A stretch of DNA of 64,000 bases from Mesorhizobium_L sp035547755 (GCA_035547755.1 DASZUG010000099.1:40422-104421); one strand, 5' to 3'; counted from the stretch's first letter, positions 45,221 through 55,243 are shown. Notes: generated by a model from the letters alone, not told the origin. A program made the numbers and translations.

Positions 45221-46194
45221 GCAAAGCCATCCGCATCCACCAGAATGGCGGCCCCGACATGATGAAATATGAAGATTACGAGCCGGGGAAGCCCGGCGCG
45301 GGGCAGGTCCTGATCGAACAAACCGCGATCGGGCTTAACTTCATCGACGTCTATTTCCGCACCGGCCTTTATCCCGCACCGAACGGCTTGCCGTTAACTC
45401 CCGGTTCCGAGGGCGCGGGACGCGTGCTCGAACTCGGCCCCGATGTGACCGGCTTCAAGGTCGGCGATCGCGTGGCCTATGCCGGACCGCTCGGCGCGTA
45501 CGCGGCGCAGCGCGTTGTTCCGGCGGACCGCCTGGTCAAGATACCCGAAGGGATTTCCGACGAGCAGGCCGCCGGCATGATGCTGAAGGGGATGACGGCG
45601 GAATACCTTCTTCGCCGCACGTACAAGGTGAAAAAAGGCGATACCATCCTCTTCCATGCGGCCGCAGGTGGCGTCGGCCTGATTGCCGGCCAATGGGCGA
45701 AGCATCTCGGCGCGACCGTGATCGGCACGGCGGGATCGGACGAGAAGATCGCGCTCGCCAAGGCGCATGGCTATGACCACGTCATCAACTATCGCACGCA
45801 GGACTTCGTCGCCGAAGTGAACAGGATCACCAACGGCGAAAAATGCGCCGTGGTCTATGATTCGGTGGGACGGGACACTTTCCCCGGCTCCCTCGATTGC
45901 CTGAGGCCGATGGGCATGTGGGCAAGCTTCGGCCAATCCTCGGGCGCGCTCGAACCCGTCAATCTCGGTATATTGGCGCAGAAAGGTTCTCTCTTCGCGA
46001 CACGGCCGACGCTCTTCACCTACGTCGCCAAGCGGGCGGACCTTGAGGAATCCGCGGCGGCCCTTTTCGACGTGGTGGCGAAAGGCGCCGTCAAGATCGA
46101 GGTGAAGCAGAAATACAAGCTCGCCGATGCGGCTCAGGCGCATCGCGACCTGGAAGGCCGCAGGACCACCGGCGTCACGGTCTTGATCCCTTGA
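45217..46194 (+). CDS. NADPH:quinone oxidoreductase
   Basis: A 325-residue zinc-free medium-chain dehydrogenase of the QOR (QorA) type. IGLNFIDVYFRTGLYP and the HAAAGGVGLIAGQWAKHLGATVIGTAGS nucleotide fold are clear, with KLADAAQAHRDLEGRRTTG at the end. It reduces quinones with NADPH. The ATG overlaps the pcs stop by 4 bp, so both are translated from one mRNA although their pathways differ. Confidence 0.9.
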   Translation: MSKAIRIHQNGGPDMMKYEDYEPGKPGAGQVLIEQTAIGLNFIDVYFRTGLYPAPNGLPLTPGSEGAGRVLELGPDVTGFKVGDRVAYAGPLGAYAAQRVVPADRLVKIPEGISDEQAAGMMLKGMTAEYLLRRTYKVKKGDTILFHAAAGGVGLIAGQWAKHLGATVIGTAGSDEKIALAKAHGYDHVINYRTQDFVAEVNRITNGEKCAVVYDSVGRDTFPGSLDCLRPMGMWASFGQSSGALEPVNLGILAQKGSLFATRPTLFTYVAKRADLEESAAALFDVVAKGAVKIEVKQKYKLADAAQAHRDLEGRRTTGVTVLIP

Positions 46195-46313
46195 ATAGGA
46201 CCTGATCCGGATCGAATGGTTGAAGCACTTTCAAATTCGATCGTGCTTTGCGCCGGCGGAATTTCTCGCCTAGGATCGCAGGCGGGAACATAAAAGAAGG
46301 CGGAGGACATCCG

Positions 46314-47885
46314 TTGGAAGCAGAAAGCGGCGAACGGGATGCCGCCCTTCTCGATGTGCGCGGCCTTACTAAGATTTTCGGCGCGCTCAAGGCTTGTGAC
46401 AATGTCGATCTGACCATCGGCAAGGGGCAAATTCACGCGCTTCTGGGCGAAAACGGCGCCGGAAAATCGACCTTCGTGAAAATGCTGTTCGGCTCGCTCC
46501 AGCCGAACGCGGGCGAGATCAGATGGAAGGGCAGGCGCGTTGCGATCACCAGCCCCGGCGAAGCCCGTCGGCTTGGGATCGGCATGGTCTTCCAGCATTT
46601 CTCGCTGTTCGAGGCGCTGACCGCGGCCGAAAACATTGCGCTGTCGCTGGACAACGACACGCCGATCGCGGCGATTGCCGCCAAGGCGCAGGCACTCTCC
46701 TACAGCTATGGCCTGCCGCTCGATCCCTTTTCGCTCGTCGGCGATCTTTCGGTCGGGGAGCGGCAGCGCATCGAGATCATCCGCTGCCTCTTGCAGACGC
46801 CGGACCTTATCATCCTGGACGAACCGACCTCGGTCCTGACGCCGCAGGAAGCCGAGAAGCTCTTCGAGACGCTGGAGCGGCTGCGTTCCGAGGGGAAATC
46901 GATCCTCTATATCTCGCATCGCCTGGAGGAGGTGAAGCGACTCTGCGACGGGGCCACGGTTCTGCGTCACGGCAGGGTCGTCGGTCATTGCGACCCCCGG
47001 CAGGAGACAGCCGCGTCGCTGGCGCGCATGATGGTCGGCAACGAGGTCGCCGCCGTCATTCGCCCGCCTGTCGATCAGGAGGGCGACCGGCCGCCGCTGC
47101 TTGAGATAAACAGCCTCAATCGCACGCCCGCGACCCCTTTTTCGATCCCGCTGCGCAACATCGATCTTGCGGTGCGCGCAGGCGAGGTGGTCGGCATTGC
47201 GGGCGTTGCCGGCAATGGGCAAGGCGAACTGTTCGAGGCGCTTTCCGGCGAAGTGCAGCAGGACAATGCCGGCACGGTTCGCCTGCGTGGGAAGGATGCC
47301 GGCCGGCTGGGCATCTCTGGCCGACGCGAACTTGGCGCCGCCTTCGTTCCCGAGGAGCGTCTCGGCCATGGCGCCGCGCCGCGAATGACGCTGTCGGAAA
47401 ATCTCCTGCTTTCGCGCTACAAGACCGACGGCAAGGCGCTGCTCGGTGGCCTCGGCACGATCAGGCGCGGCGCGCTTGCCACTGCCGCCAGACGCATCGT
47501 CGAGAAGATGGATGTGAGGAAAAGCGGGGAAGACCCTGAAGCGGCTGCGCTTTCCGGCGGCAATCTGCAAAAGTTCATCGTCGGCCGCGAGCTTGACCGC
47601 CAGCCAGCGGTCATGGTCGTCAACCAGCCGACATGGGGTGTCGATGCCGGTGCGGCGGCGCGCATCCGCCAAGCCCTGATCGAGCTTGCGCGCAACGGCT
47701 CGGCGGTGCTTGTGATCAGCCAGGATCTGGATGAGCTTTTCGAGATATCGGATTTCATCGCGGTGATGCACGATGGCGGATTATCGAAAGCCTTGCCAGT
47801 CGCGGAGGCGACCTATGAGAGGATCGGCCTTTTGATGGGCGGCGCAACACCCGAAAGTGCTCCCCATTCGGTGGAAGTCGCCTGA
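46314..47885 (+). CDS. BMP-type ABC transporter ATP-binding protein (two domains)
   Basis: A 523-residue ATPase with two nucleotide-binding domains, as in nucleoside (NupO/YufO) importers. Domain 1 has LLGENGAGKST, LSVGERQR and LIILDEPTS. Domain 2 is degenerate, as usual, with GVAGNGQGE and LSGGNLQK. I choose a TTG start at 46314 because GGAGG lies 7 bases before it; the upstream ATG at 46248 has no such site. The stop shares a base with the permease ATG. Confidence 0.88.
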   Translation: MEAESGERDAALLDVRGLTKIFGALKACDNVDLTIGKGQIHALLGENGAGKSTFVKMLFGSLQPNAGEIRWKGRRVAITSPGEARRLGIGMVFQHFSLFEALTAAENIALSLDNDTPIAAIAAKAQALSYSYGLPLDPFSLVGDLSVGERQRIEIIRCLLQTPDLIILDEPTSVLTPQEAEKLFETLERLRSEGKSILYISHRLEEVKRLCDGATVLRHGRVVGHCDPRQETAASLARMMVGNEVAAVIRPPVDQEGDRPPLLEINSLNRTPATPFSIPLRNIDLAVRAGEVVGIAGVAGNGQGELFEALSGEVQQDNAGTVRLRGKDAGRLGISGRRELGAAFVPEERLGHGAAPRMTLSENLLLSRYKTDGKALLGGLGTIRRGALATAARRIVEKMDVRKSGEDPEAAALSGGNLQKFIVGRELDRQPAVMVVNQPTWGVDAGAAARIRQALIELARNGSAVLVISQDLDELFEISDFIAVMHDGGLSKALPVAEATYERIGLLMGGATPESAPHSVEVA

Positions 47886-48988
47886 TGAGAATAGAACTTG
47901 TCCGCCGGCCGCAGCATTCTGTTCTCTTCTCTGTCCTATCGCCTTTCATCGCGCTTGTGCTGACGCTGATTTTCGGCGCCATTCTTTTCGCGCTTCTCGG
48001 GAAAAACCCGGCGGCGACGATGTATGTCTTTTTCATCGAGCCGTTGACGCAGGTGTGGTCGCTGCATGAACTCGCCTTGAAGGCGGCGCCGCTCATCATG
48101 ATCGCGGTCGGGCTGTCGGTCTGCTACCTCTCCAACAACTGGAACATCGGTGCGGAAGGGCAATTCACCATTGGCGCTATTACAGGCTCGATCCTGCCGG
48201 TGATGTACCCCGAATTCCAGAACGCTTTTACGTTGCCGCTTATGCTCCTGATGGGCATGGCGGGCGGCGCGCTTTATGCCGCAATTCCCGCGTTCCTCAA
48301 GGTCAGGTTCAACACCAACGAGATATTGACCAGCCTGATGCTGGTCTATGTCGCGGGTCTTTTCCTCGACTGGATGGTGCGCGGGCCCTGGCGCGATCCT
48401 CAGGGCCACGGCTTCCCCCAGACGATCCAGTTTAGCGACGCGGCCACGCTTCCGGAAATCTTTCCCCAATCCGGCAATGCCAATTGGGGCATCGTCATCG
48501 CCATCGCAGCGGCTCTCATCCTCTGGTTTGTGCTTGGCCGGACGCTCAAGGGCTTCGAAGTCAAGGTGATCGGACAGAGTCCGCGAGCAGGGCGCTTCGC
48601 GGGCTTTTCCGCCGCCAGGATGGTATTCTTTTCCTTCATTATCTCGGGTGCATTGGCTGGGCTCGCCGGCATTTGCGAAGTGGCGGGCAATGTGAACCAG
48701 TTGCAACCCGTGATCTCGCCCGGATACGGCTTCACCGCCATCATTGTTGCCTTCCTCGGGCGCCTCAATCCGCTCGGCATTGTTGCCGCCGGGCTCGTGC
48801 TCGGCCTGTCCTATCTTGGCGGCGAGGCGGCACAGGTCGCGCTCGGTGTCTCCGACAAGGCGGCACGCGTCTTCCAGGGCATGCTGCTTTTCTTCGTGCT
48901 CGCCAGCGATACGCTCATCCTCTACCAGATACGATTGGTCCGCTCACGCAAAGCGGCAGGCGAGGGGGCCGTCGCCAGCCATGCTTGA
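47885..48988 (+). CDS. BMP-type ABC transporter permease 1
   Basis: A 367-residue permease (BPD_transp_2) with about nine helices. GLSVCYLSNNWNIGAEGQFTIGAI and the FNTNEILTSLMLVYVA loop are the conserved features of the NupP-like half. Overlaps at both ends (1 bp with the ATPase, 8 bp with permease 2) show tight coupling. Confidence 0.9.
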   Translation: MRIELVRRPQHSVLFSVLSPFIALVLTLIFGAILFALLGKNPAATMYVFFIEPLTQVWSLHELALKAAPLIMIAVGLSVCYLSNNWNIGAEGQFTIGAITGSILPVMYPEFQNAFTLPLMLLMGMAGGALYAAIPAFLKVRFNTNEILTSLMLVYVAGLFLDWMVRGPWRDPQGHGFPQTIQFSDAATLPEIFPQSGNANWGIVIAIAAALILWFVLGRTLKGFEVKVIGQSPRAGRFAGFSAARMVFFSFIISGALAGLAGICEVAGNVNQLQPVISPGYGFTAIIVAFLGRLNPLGIVAAGLVLGLSYLGGEAAQVALGVSDKAARVFQGMLLFFVLASDTLILYQIRLVRSRKAAGEGAVASHA

Positions 48989-49949
48989 AGCCATCCTTCT
49001 CACCATCGCGACCGCTTCGACGCCCCTTCTCCTGGCGGGAATCGGAGAGCTTGTGGCGGAACGTTCCGGCGTTCTCAATCTTGGCGTCGAGGGCATGATG
49101 CTGATGGGCGCGGTCAGCGGCTTCGCCGCTGCGCAGATGACCGGCTCCGCCTGGGCCGGGGTCTTCGCCGCCCTGATCGTGGGTGCGCTTTTTTCCCTCC
49201 TTTTTGCCTTTCTCACGCTCACCCTCGTCACCAACCAGGTGGCGACCGGCCTTGCGCTGACGCTTCTGGGAACCGGCCTCTCGGGTATGCTTGGCGTCTC
49301 CTATGTCGGCCGGCCGGGCTTGAGGCTGGGCTCGCTCCACATACCCGGTCTGACGGAACTGCCGCTCGTCGGACATCTTCTCTTCGGCGAGGATCCGCTC
49401 TTTTACATTTCCATCATTCTCGTCATTGGGGTGTCATGGTTCCTGTTCCGCACGCGGGCGGGCCTGACATTGCGCTCGATCGGCGACAATCACGGCTCCG
49501 CCCATGCGCTCGGCATACCGGTCATCGGCATCCGCTATCTCGCCGTGCTTTTCGGCGGCGCTTGCGCAGGTCTGGCGGGGGCGCAACTCACGCTCGTCTA
49601 TACGCCGCAATGGGTGGAGAATATGAGTGCGGGCCGTGGCTGGATCGCCCTGGCGCTGGTGGTTTTCGCGTCATGGCGGCCGTGGCGTGTCTTCGCGGGG
49701 GCCTATCTCTTCGGCGCCATCACCATCGCGCAGTTGAATATCCAGGCCCTCAGCATGCCCGATATGACCTTCCTGCCCGCGCCGGTCTATTGGCTGCTGG
49801 CGACCATCAAGGCCGTTCCGTCGCAATTTCTCTCTTCTCTGCCTTATCTTGCGACGGTGGTGGTGCTCGTCTTGATTTCCCGCAACCGCAGGCTGACCAT
49901 GATGAACACGCCCGCGTCGCTCGGCCGTGCATTCGTTCCCGATCGGTAA
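48981..49949 (+). CDS. BMP-type ABC transporter permease 2
   Basis: A 322-residue NupQ-like permease starting MLEAILLTIATASTPLLLAGIGELVAERSG. The GVLNLGVEGMMLMGA helix and TGLALTLLGTGLSG are characteristic. The upstream in-frame ATG lies inside permease 1 and is rejected. The binding-protein gene follows after 106 bp that hold no clear terminator. Confidence 0.9.
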   Translation: MLEAILLTIATASTPLLLAGIGELVAERSGVLNLGVEGMMLMGAVSGFAAAQMTGSAWAGVFAALIVGALFSLLFAFLTLTLVTNQVATGLALTLLGTGLSGMLGVSYVGRPGLRLGSLHIPGLTELPLVGHLLFGEDPLFYISIILVIGVSWFLFRTRAGLTLRSIGDNHGSAHALGIPVIGIRYLAVLFGGACAGLAGAQLTLVYTPQWVENMSAGRGWIALALVVFASWRPWRVFAGAYLFGAITIAQLNIQALSMPDMTFLPAPVYWLLATIKAVPSQFLSSLPYLATVVVLVLISRNRRLTMMNTPASLGRAFVPDR

Positions 49950-50055
49950 GCGCGATGAGGTTGTGGAGAGATGTGAAAGGACTTGCTGTTTGCGGCGGAA
50001 GTCGTGAGAAGAATCGGATGAGAGGATCCGAGCTAATACTCCAGAGAGGTGTGAA

Positions 50056-51123
50056 ATGAAAAAACTGCTCCTTGCCGTAACAACGGCGGCCATTTTCGGC
50101 ATGGCGGTCACTGCGCAAGCCGCCGATAAGATGAAGGCCTGCTGGGTCTATGTCGGTCCGATAGGGGACTTTGGTTATTCCTACCAGCACAATCTAGGGC
50201 GGCTTGCCGTTCAGAAAGAGCTGGGTGACAAGGTCCAGACCTCCTATCTCGAGAATGTCAGTGAGGGACCGGATGCCGAGCGCGCCTTCGAGCGTCTGGC
50301 GCGCGATCATTGCAAGATCATCTTCGGCACGTCCTTCGGCTTCATGGATGCCGAGGTGAAGGTCGCGAAGAAGTTCCCGAACGTCTATTTCGAGCACGCG
50401 ACCGGCTTCAAGACCGCCAAGAATCTGGGCATCTACAATCTTCGCTGGTACGAAGGCCGCTACATCATGGGCCAGATTGCCGCCAAGGTGTCGAAGTCGC
50501 ACATCGGCGGCTACATCGTGTCGTTCCCGATCCCTGAAGTCCTGATGGACATCAATGCGTTCGTTCTCGGTGCGCATTCGGTCGACCCGAACTTCAAACT
50601 GAAGATCGTCTGGGTCAATTCGTGGTTCGATCCGGGCAAGGAGGCCGACGCCGCCAAGGCGCTGATCGACCAGGGCGCCGACGTGCTCGGTCAGCACACC
50701 GATTCCACCGCGGCGATGCAGGTTGCCGAAAAGCGCGGCGTGCATGCCTTTGGGCAGGCGTCGGACATGATCAAGTTCGGTCCGCACGCGCAACTCACCG
50801 CGCTGGAGGATAATTGGGCGCCCTATTATGTGAGCCGCGTCAAGGCGGCGCTCGATGGCACCTGGAAACCCGACAATGTCTGGCTCGGGATCAAGGACGA
50901 TAATGCGGTTGAACTGGCGCCTTTCACCAACATGTCCGACGACGTGAAGGCGATGGCCGAAGCCACCAGGAAGAAGATCGCCGGCGGCTGGAACCCGTTC
51001 ACCGGGCCGATCAACAAGCAGGACGGCACACCATGGCTGAAGGACGGCCAGGTCGCCAAGGACTCGGTCCTGCTCGGCATGAATTTCTACGTCCAGGGCG
51101 TCGAAGGCACCTTGCCGAAATAA
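50056..51123 (+). CDS. BMP-family periplasmic binding protein
   Basis: A 355-residue binding protein of the basic-membrane-protein family, which in characterised systems binds purine nucleosides. The signal peptide ends at about VTAQA-ADKM; no lipobox is present, so it is soluble. WVYVGPIGDFGYSYQHNLGR and FFGT/SFGFMDAEVKVAKKFPNVYFEHATG are typical. GAGAGGTG precedes the ATG. It is last in the operon, followed by a strong terminator. Confidence 0.9.
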   Translation: MKKLLLAVTTAAIFGMAVTAQAADKMKACWVYVGPIGDFGYSYQHNLGRLAVQKELGDKVQTSYLENVSEGPDAERAFERLARDHCKIIFGTSFGFMDAEVKVAKKFPNVYFEHATGFKTAKNLGIYNLRWYEGRYIMGQIAAKVSKSHIGGYIVSFPIPEVLMDINAFVLGAHSVDPNFKLKIVWVNSWFDPGKEADAAKALIDQGADVLGQHTDSTAAMQVAEKRGVHAFGQASDMIKFGPHAQLTALEDNWAPYYVSRVKAALDGTWKPDNVWLGIKDDNAVELAPFTNMSDDVKAMAEATRKKIAGGWNPFTGPINKQDGTPWLKDGQVAKDSVLLGMNFYVQGVEGTLPK

Positions 51124-51146
51124 GCAGCCCCGAATGACTGGCTGAG

Positions 51147-51169
51147 AAGGGCGCCCCTGCGGCGCCCTT
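51147..51169 (+). terminator. intrinsic terminator of the BMP transporter operon
   Basis: AAGGGCGCC (51147-51155) pairs perfectly with GGCGCCCTT (51161-51169) across a 5-base loop, and a run of T follows. It lies 24 bp after the binding-protein stop. Confidence 0.92.
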
Positions 51170-51278
51170 TTTTATGATCCGCTTGCTGACATATCTCCTG
51201 ACAAAAGGATGTCAGCAGGATGCTGATACGAATCCGAATATCGGAAACGGTTCAGAGAAACCCCACCGGAGACCCGCC

Positions 51279-51914
51279 ATGCTCAAATTCTACCACTGCC
51301 CATGGTCCCGTTCCTCCAGCATATTCTGGCTCCTGGAAGAACTCGGCCAACCCTATGAAATGGAACTCATCGACGTTCGCGTCCCGGGCGGCCCTCCCGA
51401 GAGCTATCGTGCTATTCAGCCCAGCAAGAAAGTGCCCGCGATCGCCCATGACGGCAATATCGTTACCGAGCGCGCTGCAATCGCGCTTTACCTCGGCGAT
51501 GCCTTCCCGGAGGCCGGCCTCGCGCCGGCGATCGGAGACAAGGATCGCGCCGCCTATCTCACGGCGATGGTCTATTGCGATTCCGTCCTCGACCCCGTCG
51601 TTGCGGCTCGGGCGCATGGCCTGGAATATCAAGGCAGGGATTATTCCTTTGGCTTGTTCGACGACATGGTCGCTTATGTGGAACGCATGCTGTCACGCCA
51701 TCCTTATGCGGCGGGCGACCGCTTCACGGCGGCGGATACGCAACTCGCCAGCGCTATCGCCTTCACCATGGGCATCATGAAGGTTCTGCCTCAAAAGCCG
51801 GCCTTCGTCGATTATCTCGCCCGCATCTCCGACCGTCCGGCCTATCAGCGCGTGCAGGCACGCGACGCGGAACTGGCGAAGAGCGTGACGCCGCTGCCGT
51901 CATTCAGCGGATAA
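51279..51914 (+). CDS. glutathione S-transferase
   Basis: A 211-residue GST starting MLKFYHCPWSRSSSIFWLLEELG. The N-terminal thioredoxin-like half has the SKKVPAI cis-Pro segment and TERAAIALYL in the glutathione-binding position, where ES is more usual. The C-terminal half is all-helical, with the AADTQLASA N-capping box. Reaction and substrate unknown. It converges on rimO with 9 bp between the genes. Confidence 0.88.
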   Translation: MLKFYHCPWSRSSSIFWLLEELGQPYEMELIDVRVPGGPPESYRAIQPSKKVPAIAHDGNIVTERAAIALYLGDAFPEAGLAPAIGDKDRAAYLTAMVYCDSVLDPVVAARAHGLEYQGRDYSFGLFDDMVAYVERMLSRHPYAAGDRFTAADTQLASAIAFTMGIMKVLPQKPAFVDYLARISDRPAYQRVQARDAELAKSVTPLPSFSG

Positions 51915-51923
51915 GTTGAAGCG

Positions 51924-53243
51924 TTAAACCGCCATGCCGTGGAGGTCGTAGGCGTCGGACCCCTCGATCTTGACCGTCACGATATCCCCGGCTCTGAGCG
52001 GCTTGTTGGCGTGAATGTGGACGGCGCCGTCGATTTCGGGCGCGTCGTAGCGCGTCCGGCCCTTGGCTGTCCGGCCATCCGCTTCATCGATGATGACGGG
52101 CAGGCGCTTGCCGATCTTCTTCTTCAACTGTGTGGCGGATATTTTCTGCTGCCGCGCCATGAAGCGGTTCCAGCGCGCCGTCTTCGTGTCTTCCGGCACG
52201 GCGTCGAGGCCTAGATCGTTGGCGCGCGCACCCTTCACCGGCTCATATTTGAAACAGCCGGCCCGATCGATCCTCGCTTCGTCGAGCCATGAAAGCAGCG
52301 TCTCGAAATCTTCTTCCGTTTCGCCGGGAAAGCCGACGATGAAGGTCGAACGCACCGCGAGGTCCGGGCAGATGTCGCGCCAGCGGCGGATACGGTCGAG
52401 CGTCTTTTCCTGATGCGCCGGCCGACGCATGGTCTTCAGGACGGCAGGCGAGGCGTGCTGGAAGGGAATGTCGAGATAGGGCAGGATTTTCCCTTCCGCC
52501 ATCAACGGGATCACCTCGTCCACATGCGGGTAGGGATAGACGTAATGCAGCCGCACCCAAACGCCCATTTCGCCCAGTTCGCGCGCGAGGTCGAGGAATT
52601 TCGTCCTGACCTCCTTCTCCTGCCACAGATCAGTTTGGTATTTCAGGTCGATGCCATAGGCGCTGGTGTCCTGCGAAATGACGAGGATTTCCTTCACGCC
52701 GGCCTTCACCAGCCGCTCGGCCTCGCGCAGCACGTCGCCGACCGGCCGCGAGACCAGATCACCGCGCAGCGCCGGGATGATGCAGAAGGAGCAGCGATTG
52801 TTGCAGCCTTCGGAAATCTTCAGATAGGCATAGTGCCTCGGCGTGAGCTTGACGCCCTGCGGCGGGATCAGGTCGAGATAAGGATCATGCGCCGGCGGTG
52901 CAACCTCGTGTACGGCCGCCATGACGCTCTCATAGGCCTGCGGCCCCGTGATCGCGAGCACGTTCGGGTGTTTTTCACGGATGACATCCGGTTCGGCCCC
53001 GAGGCAGCCGGTGACGATGACCTTGCCGTTTTCCGACAACGCCGAGCCTATGGCGCCGAGCGATTCATCGCGCGCGGAATCGAGGAAACCGCAGGTGTTG
53101 ACGACGACCAGGTCGGCGCCGTCATGCTTGCGCGCGATCTCGTAGCCCTCGGAGCGCAATCGCGTAATGATGCGTTCGGAATCCACCAATGCCTTGGGGC
53201 ATCCAAGGCTCACGAAACTGACGCGCGGCGCTGGCATTCTCAC
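51924..53243 (-). CDS. rimO: ribosomal protein S12 methylthiotransferase
   Basis: A 439-residue radical-SAM enzyme that adds a methylthio group to an Asp of ribosomal protein S12. The N-terminal MTTase domain binds a cluster through Cys15 (SLGCPKALVDSE), Cys51 and Cys80. The radical-SAM triad is Cys147, Cys151, Cys154 (GCNNRCSFC). A C-terminal TRAM domain ends the protein. The SLGCPK and CGFLDSA pattern favours RimO over MiaB. Confidence 0.95.
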   Translation of the reverse strand: MRMPAPRVSFVSLGCPKALVDSERIITRLRSEGYEIARKHDGADLVVVNTCGFLDSARDESLGAIGSALSENGKVIVTGCLGAEPDVIREKHPNVLAITGPQAYESVMAAVHEVAPPAHDPYLDLIPPQGVKLTPRHYAYLKISEGCNNRCSFCIIPALRGDLVSRPVGDVLREAERLVKAGVKEILVISQDTSAYGIDLKYQTDLWQEKEVRTKFLDLARELGEMGVWVRLHYVYPYPHVDEVIPLMAEGKILPYLDIPFQHASPAVLKTMRRPAHQEKTLDRIRRWRDICPDLAVRSTFIVGFPGETEEDFETLLSWLDEARIDRAGCFKYEPVKGARANDLGLDAVPEDTKTARWNRFMARQQKISATQLKKKIGKRLPVIIDEADGRTAKGRTRYDAPEIDGAVHIHANKPLRAGDIVTVKIEGSDAYDLHGMAV

Positions 53244-53424
53244 TCGCTTTCGGCGGCATGATCGGAGGAAAGGGTACTTTTCGGCGGGATCACGCTTGAA
53301 CAGACAGACGGGATCACGGCGGTTTCCACCATCGGTGCGATCCAGGAAAATCGGCGCCGCTCTACCACATTCCTGCCGTTCCGCAAAAGCGGTTTCAATG
53401 ATGAATGTCGATCAAGGAGCGTCG

Positions 53425-53508
53425 ATGAAAGAAGGAAGGGGACGATGGCGGTTTGCCAGGGCGGGCAAGAAAGGTTGGGGGAACCGTCGCCACCGTCCGA
53501 CGAAATAA
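53425..53508 (+). CDS. possible 27-residue Arg/Gly-rich peptide
   Basis: An ATG with AAGGAG six bases upstream opens a short frame, MKEGRGRWRFARAGKKGWGN and then RRHRPTK, strongly basic. No homologue comes to mind. It could be chance in a 380-bp region (53244-53623) that otherwise holds nothing I recognise. Confidence 0.2.
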   Translation: MKEGRGRWRFARAGKKGWGNRRHRPTK

Positions 53509-53623
53509 CCACAGGCGCGCAGAAAGGTTCCGCGGCTTTCAAAATTTTTCGCCTTCGCATTCCAATCTGGCTTGGGCGAATCCGTCTCAGAGGCTGCATT
53601 GGGTGCGACGCGGAGAAGATAGC

Positions 53624-53891
53624 TAGGGTCAGGACCCATTAATCTGGTCGAAATGGTGTGAGGCCATCCTTTCGGATAAGAGGAGCGAAGGCGCAGGAAA
53701 CCATTCGGTTTTCAAGTCCTTCGCGACGAAGTAGCCGGGCGGATGGGCCACATCCTGCGGACGCCGAAACGGCTGCGACCTGCCACGTCGAACCGCTTGG
53801 CCGATGGAACCCCATCGACCTTCGCGCTTCTCCTCGCATCTCGTTGCCGTTTCAGGCGCCATTTCGATCATATTAATGGGTCCTGACCCTA
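53624..53891. mobile_element. 268-bp MITE-like element with TA ends
   Basis: The ends are perfect inverted repeats: TAGGGTCAGGACCCATTAAT on the left (to 53643) and its complement on the right (53872-53891), with GC flanks extending the match to 22 bp. Inside the ends a second stretch matches imperfectly (TCGAAATGG on the left at 53648-53656, complement on the right). TA at both tips fits insertion at a TA dinucleotide, as for IS630/Tc1-type elements. The interior has no transposase, so it would need one in trans. Confidence 0.75.
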
Positions 53892-54000
53892 GCCCAGTGT
53901 AAAGGATTTGATTCAAACTTTGTTGATGAATCCCCGCTAAGCATTCGCCTTCGTATGGCGGTTGTCCGTCCCTGGCTCTGTTTTGTTCTGTGTACGGCCG

Positions 54001-55020
54001 ATGCGGTCCCGGATCGTCCCTTTCCTTTTTCTGGCCGCGCTGATCGCGGGCTGCTCCTCGACGCCGGACGTTGCGGGTGCGCTAAGGATTCCGCCGCCTT
54101 CGCATGAGAAGACGGCCTCGATCGCCAAGCCCTCTATCCCGCTGGCTCCGATCGTTTCCGTTGCCGCCGCGCCGCGGCGGCTTCCTGTCGAGAAGCCGAT
54201 GGCGCTTGCCGAGGAGAAGGAAACGCAATCAGAAGAGGCGATGGCGCTGATGATTCCGCCCACGCCGACGACACGCCCCCGCATTTCCCGGCCGAGAAAA
54301 ATCGTCGAAGGCAGGATATATCGGACCAAATTCCGCGATTCCGATCCGGTCGATTTCGGCCGGCATTCTCCGCGCCGGATGGAGGTGCATGGCGTCGACG
54401 TATCGCGCTGGCAGGGCAATATCGATTGGGGACAGTTGCGCGACCAGGGCGCCAATTTCGCCTATATCAAGGCGACGGATGGCGGCGACCATGTCGATCC
54501 GATGTTCATGAGGAACTGGCGCGGCGCCGAGGAAGCCGGCCTCAAGCGCGGCGCCTATCATTTCTTCTATTGGTGCCGGCCGGCAAGCGAGCAGGCAGAC
54601 TGGTTCATCCGTAATGTGCCGAACGATCCCGATGCGCTGCCGCCCGTCATCGACGTCGAATGGAACCACATGTCCAGCTGCAAGCGTCACCCGTCGCGCG
54701 ATGTAGTGCTGGAAAAGATGCAGGTCTTCATGGATCGGCTGGAGCGGCATTACGGCAAGCGGCCGGTCATTTATACCACGCCCGACTTCTACTATGACAA
54801 TCTGCGCGGCGCCTTCCGCGGCTATGGCTTTTGGCTGCGCTCGACGGCGGACATCCCGGCTCGCGTCTATCCGGACCGCAAATGGCTGTTCTGGCAATAT
54901 TCAGGCTCCGGCAAATCGCACGGCGTCGAAGGCCCGATCGACCTCAACGTCTTCAATGGCGACGAGGGCGATTGGTGGCGCTGGAGCGGCGGCGCGCAAC
55001 TGGTCGCCGACGCGGATTGA
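54001..55020 (+). CDS. GH25-family muramidase lipoprotein
   Basis: A 339-residue lipoprotein. The signal MRSRIVPFLFLAALIAGC ends in a lipobox (LIAGC), so Cys18 should be lipidated. A Pro/Ala-rich spacer runs to about 125. The GH25 lysozyme barrel begins VHGVDVSRWQGNIDW, with the catalytic DVE in PPVIDVEWNHM. It cleaves the glycan strands of peptidoglycan from the periplasmic side. The MITE lies just upstream (109 bp) and may influence its promoter. GH25 enzymes are common in phages, but nothing else phage-like is nearby. Confidence 0.9.
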   Translation: MRSRIVPFLFLAALIAGCSSTPDVAGALRIPPPSHEKTASIAKPSIPLAPIVSVAAAPRRLPVEKPMALAEEKETQSEEAMALMIPPTPTTRPRISRPRKIVEGRIYRTKFRDSDPVDFGRHSPRRMEVHGVDVSRWQGNIDWGQLRDQGANFAYIKATDGGDHVDPMFMRNWRGAEEAGLKRGAYHFFYWCRPASEQADWFIRNVPNDPDALPPVIDVEWNHMSSCKRHPSRDVVLEKMQVFMDRLERHYGKRPVIYTTPDFYYDNLRGAFRGYGFWLRSTADIPARVYPDRKWLFWQYSGSGKSHGVEGPIDLNVFNGDEGDWWRWSGGAQLVADAD

Positions 55021-55243
55021 GAGCGATATAGCGATATTGCTGACCGTCCTTTTCGCGGAATAGGCCCGCTCCGCTCTGCCGCTCGTCCATAATCCGGGCT
55101 ACCTTCTTTCGGTCGAAAAAAAATAGCGACGGAATGTGTTCGCATTGTCGGATTTGCGAGCACTCGCGCGTCCTCGGGGCGAAAGGAGCGCGACGCGCTG
55201 CAAGGCGCGTCCGCCCGCTTGATTGGCAATCCGGAGAAGGGTC

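Noticed and set aside
54001..55020. Prophage remnant suggested by the GH25 lysozyme
   Set aside because: The protein is a lipoprotein and no other phage-like gene is near.
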